Assembly: GCA_020633195.1 (NCBI GenBank)
Contig: JACKEC010000017.1
Coordinates: 496,001 to 560,000 of the forward strand
Direction: 5' to 3'
Source of the DNA: Sandaracinaceae bacterium
Lineage (GTDB): Bacteria > Myxococcota_A > Polyangia > Polyangiales > Sandaracinaceae
Length of the DNA: 64,000 nucleotides
Made by a program: the position numbers and the translations under genes. A model generated the notes under the pieces. That model was given only the letters and a program-made list of their open reading frames with translations. It made no database searches and was not told the DNA's origin. This document shows, piece after piece, positions 28,701-37,585 of this stretch (positions are counted from its first letter, which is position 1; the number at the start of each line of letters is the position of its first letter).

Positions 28701-29617
28701 TCAGGGGCAGGTCGGCGAGGTCGGCGGCGCGCAGAAGCCGAAGGTGCGACCGCCCTGCGTGAACGGCATCGCGGGGCGGAGGCACGCGGATCCGTCGGGG
28801 CAGTCCTCGCCGAGCACGCAGCCGATCGCGCAGACCATCCCCATCGGTCCTTCGATCCAGCAGCTCGAGCTCGCGTCGCACTCGCGCGACGCGCCGTCGT
28901 AGGCGCACGGGCAGCCCGGCTCGGCCGCGCCGATCACGCGGCACTCGGTGATGTAGGTGGGGCCTCCGCCGAGCATGTCCGAGAAGCGCAGGACCGTGCA
29001 GGCCGTCCCGATCGGGCAGCCCGTGCTCGTCGCGGGGTCGCAGGCGAGCGCGCAGGCGAAGCGGATGGGGTCGCCCTCGAACCAGTCGCAGGCGGTGCCG
29101 GGGCAGTCGGAGTGGGCGGTGCAGGTGGGGCGGCAGGTGTAGACGCCCGCGTTCGCGACGCAGATCTCGCTCGCGCCGCAGTCCTCGTCCCGCGAGCAGT
29201 CGACCACGGTGGGCAAGCCGCCGTCGGCCGCGCCCGCGTCGGGAGCGCCGCCGTCGGGCGCGCCCGCGTCGAAGGGGCCGTCGGAGGGCGCGCAGGCGCC
29301 GCGCTCGCATCGCTGATCGGTGAGGCAGTCGGAGTCGTCTCCGCACCGCGAGCGGCACTGCGCCTCGTCGCACACCAGCGCGGGATCGCACGAGCCGGGG
29401 GTGCAGCGCTCCTCGTCGTCCAGAGTGCAGACGTTGAGCCCTGCGTCGCCGACCACGCAGCGCGATCCCACGGGGCAGTCTCGGGTGGTGATGCACTGCT
29501 CGCGACAGCGGCCCAAGACGCAGGCCAGCGGCTCGGCGCACTCGGAGTCCCGCGCGCATCCCGCGCCTCGCAGGCGACGAGCAGAAGCAAGGAGCCGATG
29601 CAGACGAGCGCGCGCAC
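28701..29617 (-). CDS. Cysteine-rich lipoprotein with apparent frameshift
   Basis: Two reading frames are needed. GTG 29617 opens a perfect lipoprotein signal (GSLLLLVAC), but its frame soon becomes unlike the family. The cysteine-rich body (CARDSECAEPLACV, CGDDSDCL, ending TSPTCP) is in the frame one base earlier. Adding one G to the GGG run at 29560-29562 joins them as LVACEARGCARDSEC. The body has repeated Cys pairs of the kind seen in myxobacterial surface lipoproteins and a DAGAPDGG linker. ATG 29627 would open the body frame but without a signal. A base-calling loss is the simplest explanation. Confidence 0.7.
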
Positions 29618-29694
29618 GCGCTCGCATCTTGCGACCGAAGCGGCGCGGTGGGCAACGGCCCAAGGTCCGCAACGGCTGGGCGCTCCGACCGGGC

Positions 29695-30462
29695 ATGGGT
29701 GGATACCGAAGCGACCTCGAGGCCGCGCAGGCCCGCATCGAGAAGCTCGAGGCCGCGATCGACGCGGTCGAGGCCGAGCGCTCCCGGCTCGAGGGCGAGC
29801 TGAAGACGAAGCCTCCGCCGTCCTCGAGCCCGATGCCGTGGGTGCTCGCCGCGGGCGCCGCGGTCATCGCGGTGATGGCGGCGGTGGCCGCGCTCCGTGG
29901 ATCCGACGCGCCTCCGGCCCCGACGACGCTCCGCGTCGCGCCGCCGGCCGCCGCGCCCGAGCCACCCGAGCCGGTGGTCGAGGACGCGCCGCCGGTCGAG
30001 GACTCCGTCGAGGATCGGACCTGGCGCGATCCCACGCTCGCCGCGATGCGCCCCGAGCCCGCCGCCGAGGAGGTCCACCCCGAGGCGTTCTACGGTCAGT
30101 ACTGGCGCGCGCGCGTGGCCGCCGCGGGGGAGAGCGGCCTCGCGGTCGGGACCGAGTGCCTCATCACCACCGACCCGGGCCTGCACCTCGGCGCCGGCGT
30201 TGCGCGGGTGCGGTGCGGGTCGCAGGTGCTCCACCAGACGTCGGTGACGCCGCCCTGGCGCGAGAACGCGGGCTTCTGCCACTTCGCGGACGACGAGCTC
30301 CTCTGCGCGCCCGTGCGCGGGAGCTCGCGGCCCGGGTGCTGGGTGAGCACCGCCGCCCGCCAGGCGCGCTGCGCCGGAGACGTCGAGCTCGAGATCCACA
30401 CCCTCATGCGCGACCCGCGGGACCGGCCGCCGCCGGCCTCGCTCCGGACGCCGACCAACTAG
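29695..30462 (+). CDS. Single-pass membrane protein with N-terminal coiled coil
   Basis: The 255-residue protein has a charged coiled coil (residues about 5-40, ARIEKLEAAIDAVEAERSRL), one membrane helix (VLAAGAAVIAVMAAVAAL, about 48-68), a Pro/Glu linker, then a soluble domain with six cysteines (GTECLI, RVRCGSQ, GFCHF, LLCAP, PGCWV, ARCAG) that is probably outside the cytoplasm. No family is recognised. It is divergent from the cysteine-rich lipoprotein and convergent with the Sel1 gene. Confidence 0.7.
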   Translation: MGGYRSDLEAAQARIEKLEAAIDAVEAERSRLEGELKTKPPPSSSPMPWVLAAGAAVIAVMAAVAALRGSDAPPAPTTLRVAPPAAAPEPPEPVVEDAPPVEDSVEDRTWRDPTLAAMRPEPAAEEVHPEAFYGQYWRARVAAAGESGLAVGTECLITTDPGLHLGAGVARVRCGSQVLHQTSVTPPWRENAGFCHFADDELLCAPVRGSSRPGCWVSTAARQARCAGDVELEIHTLMRDPRDRPPPASLRTPTN

Positions 30463-30466
30463 GGCG

Positions 30467-31687
30467 TCACCCGCGGGCGTCTTCGCAGGCCTGCTGGTTG
30501 CCCGCCGCGCAGGCGCGCTGGAAGAACGGTCGCGCCATGCTCATGTCGCGCGGCGCGCCGCCGAGCCCGCCGCGGAGGTAGACGCCGACGTTGCGGCAGC
30601 CGGCCGCGTTGCCGCCCTCGCACGCCGTCCGGAAGTAGCTGTACGCGCGCGCTCGATCCTGCGGCAGGTCGGGGTAGCCCTCGTGGAGCGCGACCCCGAG
30701 GTCGAGGCACGCGCCGGCGTCGCCGCGGTCGCAGAACCCGCTCATGACCCGCGCGCCGACGGCCCGGTTCGGGATGGGCCCGCGGGCGTGGAGCTGGAGC
30801 CACGCCGCGTATCGGCACCCGCGCTGGTAGTCGTGGCTGCAGCTGTTCGCGTAGTAGGTGAACGCGCGCGCGTCGCTCTGCTCCACGCCCTGGCCGAGCT
30901 CGTACATGTTGCCGAGGTTGGTGCACGCGATGGCGACCTCGGCGGTGCACGCGCGCTCGAGCAGCTCTCGGGCGCGGAGGAAGTCCTGGGTGACGCCCTC
31001 GCCGTCCCGGTAGCACTGCCCGACCTCGGCGCAGCCCTGGATGAAGTTCATGTTGCAGGAGCGGTCGAAGAACTGGCAGGCGACGTCGTGCTCGACCTGC
31101 GAGCCGTCGCCGCGGTAGCGCATCAGGCCCGCGTTGAAGCAGCCCGCGGGCTCGTTGGCGTCGCACGCGCGCGTGTAGTTCACGAACGCCATGTTGTGGT
31201 TCTCGGCGAGCCCGCGGTCGCCGTTCTCGAGGGCGACCCCGACGTAGAAGCACGCGCGCGGCCGGCCGCGCTCGCACGCGCGCTCCGAGAAGTGGGTCAT
31301 GCGCGTGAGGTTGGGCGTCTCCTCGTCCCGCAGGAGCTGCGCCGCGATCTCGCAGGCCTCGCCGTTGTTGCCGGCCTCGCAGAGCGGCTCGAGGTCCGCG
31401 AGCGGGATCGACGCGCCGCAGGCGATGTGCGTCGAGAACGCGCTCGTGCTCATCGCCTCGTCGAACTCGAGGTTGCCCGTGCAGAGCATGTCCTCGCGGC
31501 GCCCCACGAAGTCGTAGCGGAGGTCGTTGTCCGTCGCGCGGTGGACGTCGAGCTCGGTGAGGTCGCGCTCGCCGAGGAGGCGCCGCGCGTCCTCGGTGTG
31601 GTCGAGCATCTCGCTGAGGTCACACGCGGTGACGAGCAGGCCGAGCGCGCAAAGGACGTAGCGGGGGGTCATGCGAAGGGACGCCAT
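30467..31687 (-). CDS. Sel1-repeat lipoprotein
   Basis: The 406-residue protein has a signal with lipobox LVTAC and seven or more Sel1-like repeats of about 36 residues with GCFNAGLMY-type helices (GCAEVGQCYRDGEGV, ACTNLGNMYELGQGV, GCRNVGVYLRGG). Each repeat carries a pair of cysteines, as in secreted Sel1 proteins stabilised by disulphides. Sel1 proteins are adaptor scaffolds. It starts at ATG 31687 or 31672. Confidence 0.9.
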   Translation of the reverse strand: MASLRMTPRYVLCALGLLVTACDLSEMLDHTEDARRLLGERDLTELDVHRATDNDLRYDFVGRREDMLCTGNLEFDEAMSTSAFSTHIACGASIPLADLEPLCEAGNNGEACEIAAQLLRDEETPNLTRMTHFSERACERGRPRACFYVGVALENGDRGLAENHNMAFVNYTRACDANEPAGCFNAGLMRYRGDGSQVEHDVACQFFDRSCNMNFIQGCAEVGQCYRDGEGVTQDFLRARELLERACTAEVAIACTNLGNMYELGQGVEQSDARAFTYYANSCSHDYQRGCRYAAWLQLHARGPIPNRAVGARVMSGFCDRGDAGACLDLGVALHEGYPDLPQDRARAYSYFRTACEGGNAAGCRNVGVYLRGGLGGAPRDMSMARPFFQRACAAGNQQACEDARG

Positions 31688-31748
31688 CTCGCTTCTGATA
31701 TCACGCTCCGTCGATCGACGTGAGCCCGGCGAGCCGCGTCGTCCCCGT

Positions 31749-32873
31749 TCAGGGCCCCGCGTCGTCCCAGCTCGGATCCTCCGTCGCGAACGCGACGAGC
31801 CAGGCGGCGAGCACGACGCCGTCGCTCGTGGTGCGCGAGAGGTCGCCGGCCAGGACGTGCTCTTCGCCGGTGAGCACGTAGGAGCGCTGCGTCGCCGTCG
31901 CCGACATCGCCGTCCGCACGGGGGCGAACGCGGCGCGGACGCCGCCGGGGCCGAAGCCGAAGAAGGTGCGGATCACCGCGTCGTCGTCGAACGTGAGCAG
32001 CGCGTAGCGATAGGGCTCGAGGATCGTCGCGTCGTAGTGCGGCAGCACGCGCGAGAGGCCCTCGCCGCAGTCCGCGCAGCCGGGCGGCAGCGACAGGTCC
32101 CAGCTCGCCGTCATCGCGGCCCAGCGGTCGGCGACGACGTCGATCATCATCCCCGAGTCGGCGAGCACGTCGACGCGGGTGCCCGGCCAGCGCGCGCGCG
32201 CCCGCCAGAAGTCCAGCGTCACGCCGTAGGCGCCCGCGCTCGTCCCCGCGAGCCACACCATCGACGGCGAGGGCACCGTCGCGTGGAGCCGCGCCAGGAT
32301 CCGCTCGATGTTGTCGGCGCCGACGTGGTGCACCTCGCGCGGCCCGGTCAGCGTGTCGTAGCTCGCGACCCGGCGGCCGGCGTGCAGGTCGCCGGTGCAG
32401 TAGGGCACGTACACCCACGTGGCGCCTGCCCATGGGCCGCCGTCGTCGCGCCGAAAGCTCGGCGTCTCGGCGCTCAGGGTGGCCTCGTCGAGGGTGTCCT
32501 CGACGTGGGTCGCGGAGCGGATCACGAAGCACGTGTTCGCGTCCCAGCACGCGCCGCCGCCCTGCAGGTAGAGCAAGACGGGCTCGGTGCCGTCCGAGCC
32601 GGGCGCGCGGTTCACCATCACCGGCAGCGGGCTCCCGTTGCCGCACGACGCGCCCTCGATCGGCGTGAAGTCCCAGGTGCCCTCGGGCCCCGTGAACGGC
32701 TCGCCGACGCCGGCGTCGGCCGCGGCGCCGCCGTCGACGGACGTCCCGCCCGCGTCGAGGGCCGTCGCGCCCGCGTCGCCGTCGCCGGCGTCGGTCGGGC
32801 TCCCTCCCGCGTCCGTGCCCATCGCGCTGCCGCAGCCCGCGAGCGCGAGCGCCAAGAGGAGGTGAAACCGCAT
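31749..32873 (-). CDS. Pectinacetylesterase-family lipoprotein
   Basis: The 374-residue protein has a lipobox (ALAGC, about residue 14), then a long DAG/DGG-rich linker. The catalytic region shows LQGGGACWD, the nucleophile motif GTSAGAYG, and downstream Asp and His residues, as in pectinacetylesterase/Notum hydrolases. These enzymes remove acetyl or acyl groups from polysaccharide or lipid-modified protein. The substrate here is unknown. It is divergent from the modA-like gene. Confidence 0.87.
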   Translation of the reverse strand: MRFHLLLALALAGCGSAMGTDAGGSPTDAGDGDAGATALDAGGTSVDGGAAADAGVGEPFTGPEGTWDFTPIEGASCGNGSPLPVMVNRAPGSDGTEPVLLYLQGGGACWDANTCFVIRSATHVEDTLDEATLSAETPSFRRDDGGPWAGATWVYVPYCTGDLHAGRRVASYDTLTGPREVHHVGADNIERILARLHATVPSPSMVWLAGTSAGAYGVTLDFWRARARWPGTRVDVLADSGMMIDVVADRWAAMTASWDLSLPPGCADCGEGLSRVLPHYDATILEPYRYALLTFDDDAVIRTFFGFGPGGVRAAFAPVRTAMSATATQRSYVLTGEEHVLAGDLSRTTSDGVVLAAWLVAFATEDPSWDDAGP

Positions 32874-32925
32874 CCCGCGATGGTAGCGCAGCCGACCGCG
32901 GCCCCGCCCGCGGAGGCGGAGTACA

Positions 32926-33699
32926 GTGCCGCTCCTCGTGAACCGCTCCGCCGCCTCCCTCGCGCTGCTGCTGCTCTTCGCCGGCGGCTGTGACGACCGC
33001 CCCGCGGACGGCCCGCTCCGGGTCTTCGCCGCGTCGTCGCTGACCGAGGCCGTCACCGCGCTCGGCGCGGGCTTCGAGCGCGCGCACCCGAGCGTGTCCG
33101 TCGAGCCCAGCTTCGCGGGCAGCCAGGTGCTCCGCCTCCAGATCGAGGAGGGCGCGCCCGCGGACGTCTTCGCGTCGGCCGATCGCCGTCACATGGACGC
33201 CCTCGTCGCCGCTGGCCGCGTCGTCGAGCCGACCGTGATGGCGCACAACGACCTCGTCGTGATCGTCCCCACGACCCGCACGACCTTCCACGCGTTCGAG
33301 GAGCTCGACCGCGCCGAGCGCCTCGTCATCGGCGACCCGAGCGTGCCCGTGGGGAGCTACACCGAGCAGACCCTCGCGCGCGCGAGCGAGCGCTTCGGGC
33401 CGGCGTGGGCCGCCGCCGTCCGCTCGCACGTCGTCTCGCAGGAGGGCAACGTCCGCGGCGTCCGCGCGCGGGTGGAGATGGGCGAGGCCGACGCCGCGAT
33501 CGTGTACCGGACCGACGCGATCGCGTCCTCACGGCTCCGCGTGGTCGAGATCCCCGAGGCCTTGAACGCCCGCGCCGAGTACTGGATCGCGGTCGTCGCG
33601 GCCTCGCCCCGGCGCGGGCCAGCCCAGGACTTCGTCGACCACGTGCTCGGCGAAGAGGGGCAAGCGGAGCTGTCACGCCACGGCTTCTCGGAGCGCTAG
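32926..33699 (+). CDS. modA: Molybdate ABC transporter substrate-binding protein (ModA-like)
   Basis: The 257-residue lipoprotein starts at GTG 32926, with lipobox FAGGC. It carries the family signature LRVFAASSLTEAVTALG, FAGSQVLRLQIEEGAPADVFASAD, and later GEADAAIVYRTDA. The family binds molybdate or tungstate in the periplasm for ModBC. No modB or modC is next to it; the neighbouring genes are unrelated, so it is orphaned here. Its 3' end overlaps the convergent exporter gene by 4 bp. Confidence 0.9.
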   Translation: MPLLVNRSAASLALLLLFAGGCDDRPADGPLRVFAASSLTEAVTALGAGFERAHPSVSVEPSFAGSQVLRLQIEEGAPADVFASADRRHMDALVAAGRVVEPTVMAHNDLVVIVPTTRTTFHAFEELDRAERLVIGDPSVPVGSYTEQTLARASERFGPAWAAAVRSHVVSQEGNVRGVRARVEMGEADAAIVYRTDAIASSRLRVVEIPEALNARAEYWIAVVAASPRRGPAQDFVDHVLGEEGQAELSRHGFSER

Positions 33700-35015
33700 A
33701 GCGCGCGGCGCGGCGGCACGGCGACGGTCGCGACCAGCACGCCGGCGGCCAGCGACGTCGCGATCAGGATCATGCGGAACGCCGTCTGGAGCGCGACCAC
33801 GACCTCGGCGTCGAGCATCGACGAGACGCTGAGGAAGCCGACGCTGCCGGGCACGAGCATGAGGATGCCGGGGGTCATGAGCAGCAGCACGGGCCGGTCG
33901 CGCATGCGGGCGTGGAGGTGGCTCACCACGCCGAGCAGGGTCGCGCCCACGAGCGCGCCGAGCTCGGGGCCGAGCCACTCCCGGCCGAGGTTCGCGCCGA
34001 ACACGGCGACCGCCGCGGCGACGAGGATGGACAAGAGATCGCGCGGCGCGGCCTTGAGCAGCACGGTGAAGGAGAGCGTCGCGACGCCGTAGCCGACCCA
34101 CAGGAGCCCCTCCGGTGCCGCGGGCGCGTCCGCCGTCGCGACGTGCGGCAGGAGCTCGGCGAGGCGATGGCCGAGCGCGACCCCGAAGCCGAGCTGGATC
34201 AGCGTCGCGAAGCCGCCGACCAGCCGCGAGGTGCCCGACACGACGTTCGCGGTGGCGAGCTCCATCGTCGCGATGGTCAGCGTGAAGCCGGGGAGCAGCA
34301 CGATGATCGAGGCGAGCACCAGGATGGACTCGTGCACGGGCACGCCGGTCGCGCCGATCGCGCGGGCCAGGACGGTGATCGCCGTCGCCGCGAGCACGGG
34401 GACGATGCGGCCGAAGTTGGGCGCCGCGCGCGCCACCCGGACGAGGAGCCCCACGAGGACGCCGAGGCCCAGCGCGGGGCCCAGGTCGGTGAGGCCGCCG
34501 CCGAGCAGGACGGAGGCGCCCGCCGAGGCGCCGCCGTAGCAGGCGACGGTCAGCGCGGCGGGGTAACGATCCTTGCGCGCGAGGATCCCGCGGACCCGGC
34601 GCGAGGCGTCGGCGGGGGTGAGCTCGTGCCGCTCGACGCGGCCGACGAGGTCGTGCAGGGCGCTCAGCCGCTCCAGATCCGTCTCCCCGGGCTCGACGCG
34701 CACCACGCGGGTCCGGCGCGCCGCGCCGTCGCTGACCGTGAGCATCAGCGCGGTCGGGGTGGAGAAGGCGTCGACCTGGCAGCCGAGCGCCTCGGCGAGC
34801 CGCTCGAGCGCCTCCTCGAGCCGCTGCGCCGGCAAGCCGAGGCTCAGCAGCGCGCGGCCGAGGTCGACGACGAGGCGCGTCGACGCGGCGAGGCCCTCCT
34901 CACCGCTCGGGTCCTCGGCGTCCTCGCGGACCAGGCGGTCGAGGGTCGTCTCCCCGCCCGCGCCGGAGCGCAGCGGGCGGAGCAACCTCCGGACCTGCAG
35001 GATCCACGAGTCCAC
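33696..35015 (-). CDS. ThrE-type threonine/serine exporter
   Basis: The 439-residue protein starts at GTG 35015. It has a soluble N-terminal part (TRLVVDLGRALLSLGLPAQRLEEAL) typical of the ThrE family, then about ten helices, including the conserved LLPGFTLTIATMELAT and LLMTPGILMLVPGSVGFLS. Both halves that are separate genes in some bacteria are fused here. The family exports threonine and serine by proton exchange. It overlaps the ModA-like gene tail to tail. Confidence 0.9.
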   Translation of the reverse strand: MDSWILQVRRLLRPLRSGAGGETTLDRLVREDAEDPSGEEGLAASTRLVVDLGRALLSLGLPAQRLEEALERLAEALGCQVDAFSTPTALMLTVSDGAARRTRVVRVEPGETDLERLSALHDLVGRVERHELTPADASRRVRGILARKDRYPAALTVACYGGASAGASVLLGGGLTDLGPALGLGVLVGLLVRVARAAPNFGRIVPVLAATAITVLARAIGATGVPVHESILVLASIIVLLPGFTLTIATMELATANVVSGTSRLVGGFATLIQLGFGVALGHRLAELLPHVATADAPAAPEGLLWVGYGVATLSFTVLLKAAPRDLLSILVAAAVAVFGANLGREWLGPELGALVGATLLGVVSHLHARMRDRPVLLLMTPGILMLVPGSVGFLSVSSMLDAEVVVALQTAFRMILIATSLAAGVLVATVAVPPRRAL

Positions 35016-35065
35016 GCGGCTCCGCTACCACGCGCGCCGGGTGGGCGCACGGTCGCGCCCGGCGG

Positions 35066-35761
35066 CTAATTGTCGGCGACGATGGCCCACATCCCGGTGT
35101 GGGCGATCAACGACGGCCACAGCGAGCGGGTCCGCACCGCGGCGGTCGCGAACACGAGGCCGAACAGGAGCTTCATCCCGAGCGGCACCGGGTCGAGCGA
35201 GCGGTGGTAGAGCGCGAACGCGACGCTCGACGCGACGATCGCGACGACGGGGCCGGTGCGCGCCGACAGCGACTTCAACAGGTCGCCGCGGAACACGGTC
35301 TCTTCGACGAACGCGACCTTCGCGCCCATCACGAGGAAGAACACCCGCCGGTCCAGCGGCAGGCTGGCGATCGCGTCGGCGAGGCCGCGCACCCCGTCGA
35401 GGCCGGCGAGCCCCGCGTAGGCCGCGAACACGAGCCCCACCACCAGCGCGGTGAGCGCGACGCCGAGGCCGAACAGCGGGATCGTTCGCCCGCGCGTCGT
35501 CCAGCCGAGCTCGCGGAGCGAGCGTCGGCCCCACGCCACGCAGCCGAGCCCCACCACGCCGCCGATCGTGACGAGCGCGCCGAACGCGATCCCGCTCAGC
35601 CGCCCGAGCGAGAGCACGGGCTGCGCGTCCGTGTGGAAGTGCTCCGCCCGCAGGTCCGAGAGCTGGTTCCACAGCATCAGCGCGCCGACCACGGCGAGCG
35701 CGCGCGCGATGTCCCGGTTCGAAGAGCGCGGCTCGGTCGCCGCCAGGGTCGCAGCCGTCAT
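35066..35761 (-). CDS. CPBP (CAAX/Abi) family intramembrane protease
   Basis: The 231-residue protein has about six membrane helices. The diagnostic EETVFRG motif lies near residue 154, followed by FALYHRS and a last LIAHTGMWA histidine, giving the glutamate and histidine ligands of the family. Such proteins cleave membrane substrates; roles range from prenyl processing to bacteriocin self-immunity. Nothing nearby shows the substrate. It is divergent from the cupin gene with 58 bp between starts. Confidence 0.88.
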   Translation of the reverse strand: MTAATLAATEPRSSNRDIARALAVVGALMLWNQLSDLRAEHFHTDAQPVLSLGRLSGIAFGALVTIGGVVGLGCVAWGRRSLRELGWTTRGRTIPLFGLGVALTALVVGLVFAAYAGLAGLDGVRGLADAIASLPLDRRVFFLVMGAKVAFVEETVFRGDLLKSLSARTGPVVAIVASSVAFALYHRSLDPVPLGMKLLFGLVFATAAVRTRSLWPSLIAHTGMWAIVADN

Positions 35762-35819
35762 GTCGGGTGCAGACCACCGACCCGGACCGGGGTTCCCGGG
35801 AATTCGCTAGCATCCGCCC

Positions 35820-36161
35820 ATGCGCATCGAGAAGGGACCCGGCGACGCCCGGGCCGAGCTGTTCGGCGGTCGCGGGACCGTCACCGTCTGGAACCTCCTC
35901 GGTCGCCGCGCGGCGCCGCCGTTCTCGGCCGTGCTCTCGTGCGAGCTCGAGCCCGGCGGCAGCGTCGGCCGGCACGTGCAGCAGCGCGATCCCGAGATCG
36001 TGATCGGCCTCGAGGGCGACGGCGAGGCGACGGTCGACGACACCGCGCACCCGCTCGGGCCCGGCGACGTCGTCCACCTCGGGCACGGCCAGGTCCTCGC
36101 GATCACCAACCGCTCGGACGACGCGCCGCTGCGTTACCTGATCATCAAGGCGATGGTCTGA
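35820..36161 (+). CDS. Cupin-domain protein
   Basis: The 113-residue protein is one cupin barrel: GGSVGRHVQQRDPEIVIGLEGDGEATVD holds motif 1 with metal ligands, and GPGDVVHLGHGQVLAITNRSD holds motif 2. The role could be sugar binding or dioxygenase-like; none can be assigned. Its TGA is followed immediately by the left copy of the 39-bp direct repeat that flanks the HNH element. Confidence 0.85.
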   Translation: MRIEKGPGDARAELFGGRGTVTVWNLLGRRAAPPFSAVLSCELEPGGSVGRHVQQRDPEIVIGLEGDGEATVDDTAHPLGPGDVVHLGHGQVLAITNRSDDAPLRYLIIKAMV

Positions 36162-36200
36162 TCGACGGGCTGGCGCAGCGAGCCCCAAAGAACCGTGACG
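36162..36200 (+). repeat. Direct repeat, left copy, flanking HNH element
   Basis: The 39-bp unit TCGACGGGCTGG...GACG can form a GGGCT/AGCCC hairpin. It matches 37934-37972 at 38 of 39 positions. It starts right after the cupin stop codon and ends where the 12-bp inverted repeat begins. Confidence 0.93.
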
Positions 36201-36294
36201 TTGGCAACAGAGATGGCTCTCCTGGCGTAGTCGTGGGTCATGGCCGGCAAGCGAATCGCCATGCGTCGCAGCACGGCAGGGCGACCGACGCGGC

Positions 36295-37551
36295 TCAGGC
36301 GCAGCGCTGGTAGAGCACCACGTCCTCTCGTACCCCGCCCACGGGCTCGCTCTTCAAAGCGAGCCTGACGATCTCCATCAGGTCGGCCTCCGGGCCGAGC
36401 TCGCCCCAGACCCGCTCGAGCATCCCGCGCACCTCGCGCTCGCTCCACGACATCGAGCGGAGCGCCTGGTGCGCGTCACGCATCACCGACGCGCCCGGCT
36501 CCATCCTCGGCGACCCGTACGGCCGCCCATCGGCGTGCCGATAGACGAAGCCCTCGCTGAACCGCCCGCTCACCTCGAGCGCACCGTCGTGCGTCGCGCG
36601 GTGATGCGCCGAGCACAGGCCAACGAGGTTCTCCGGATGGTGATCGCCTCCCTCACTGCGGTGTCGCACGTGGTGGAGGTGCAGATACGCGGAGTTCGAG
36701 CAGCCGGGCACCGCGCAGCGGTGGTGCTGTCGCCGCTCCACCTGCCGTCGCGTCTTGGGCGGGATCGTCTGCGAGGCCCGCTTCGCCGGTCCCCCGCCGT
36801 CGACGACCCCGAGGTGCTCCCCGTCGCAGCAGGCCATCTCCACGGTCACGTCGTCGACGGGGACCGACTCGCCGGCGGCGTCGATCACCGCACCGCGGTG
36901 CGCGTCGATCGTCAGCGCGATCTGATAGGGCGCGCGCCCCGACTGACCCTCACCGTCCCCACTGAGATAGGCGAGCATCGCGTGGGTCACGAAGGTCGAG
37001 TCGTCGACGGACGCGCCCGCCGAGGTCACGGCGCGCTCCCTCGCCGCCAGGAGCAGCGCGTAGGCGTCGGGCAGCAGCTCGAGGGTGACCCGGTGCGGAA
37101 CCAGCGCAGGCTCCGGCTCGTCGGTCGGGAGGTCTCCGGGCTGCCGACCCGCGACCTCGTGCTGGACCTCCGAGCCGGTCTTCCCCTCCACGCTGGCGAG
37201 CCACTCGGCCTCCGTCTCGGGCGTGGCGACCCGGCAGAGCTCGCGCACCACCGTGTAGACGACGTCGCCCTCGGCGAACGCCTGATTCAAACGCGGAAGA
37301 TGCCGCAGCGAGCGCGCGACACGGAGCCGGTCTTCGACCCCGCGGGGCCCGAAGCCGAAGACCCGCGCCCCGTACTCGCGCATGGACGCGTAGCCGTGGA
37401 GGCGCTCGACCTGAAGCTCGTCGCCGCGCAACAGCCACTCCAGGAGCGCGTGGTCCTGCTGGTTCCGGGTGCGCGCCAGGCGTCGCAGGACGGCGTCGAC
37501 GGCTTCGGCGGTGAGGGTGGAGTCGGTATCCTCGCGGGGAACAATATCCAT
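36295..37551 (-). CDS. DUF222-like HNH endonuclease
   Basis: The 418-residue protein has a long helical N-terminal region of the DUF222/13E12 kind and a C-terminal HNH motif: C279/C284, LHLHHV (291-295), PEN (N308) and C313, H316/H317 (CSAHHRATH). The zinc-bound HNH is expected to nick or cut DNA. ATG 37551 follows a TACCAT -10 box by only six bases, so the transcript is probably leaderless. A GAAC-N4-GTTC box sits in the promoter. The coding region is slightly less GC-rich than its neighbours. It is likely the active gene of the surrounding element. Confidence 0.88.
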   Translation of the reverse strand: MDIVPREDTDSTLTAEAVDAVLRRLARTRNQQDHALLEWLLRGDELQVERLHGYASMREYGARVFGFGPRGVEDRLRVARSLRHLPRLNQAFAEGDVVYTVVRELCRVATPETEAEWLASVEGKTGSEVQHEVAGRQPGDLPTDEPEPALVPHRVTLELLPDAYALLLAARERAVTSAGASVDDSTFVTHAMLAYLSGDGEGQSGRAPYQIALTIDAHRGAVIDAAGESVPVDDVTVEMACCDGEHLGVVDGGGPAKRASQTIPPKTRRQVERRQHHRCAVPGCSNSAYLHLHHVRHRSEGGDHHPENLVGLCSAHHRATHDGALEVSGRFSEGFVYRHADGRPYGSPRMEPGASVMRDAHQALRSMSWSEREVRGMLERVWGELGPEADLMEIVRLALKSEPVGGVREDVVLYQRCA

Positions 37552-37557
37552 TGACCT

Positions 37558-37585
37558 ATGGTAGCAGAACGGGTGTTCAGTGCAA
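37558..37585 (-). promoter_or_regulatory. Sigma-70-like promoter of HNH gene
   Basis: On the minus strand TTGCAC (-35) is separated by 16 bases from TACCAT (-10). The start codon lies six bases after the -10 box, so transcription would begin at or close to the ATG. This stretch is notably AT-richer than its surroundings. Confidence 0.6.
37567..37578. promoter_or_regulatory. Candidate LexA (SOS) box between -35 and -10
   Basis: GAACGGGTGTTC is a perfect GAAC-N4-GTTC palindrome, the consensus LexA site in Bacillus and Actinobacteria. It lies wholly within the spacer of the HNH promoter, an ideal repressor position. The immediate GTTCAG also fits the GTTC half-site reported for the myxobacterial LexA motif (from memory). 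Confidence 0.6.
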
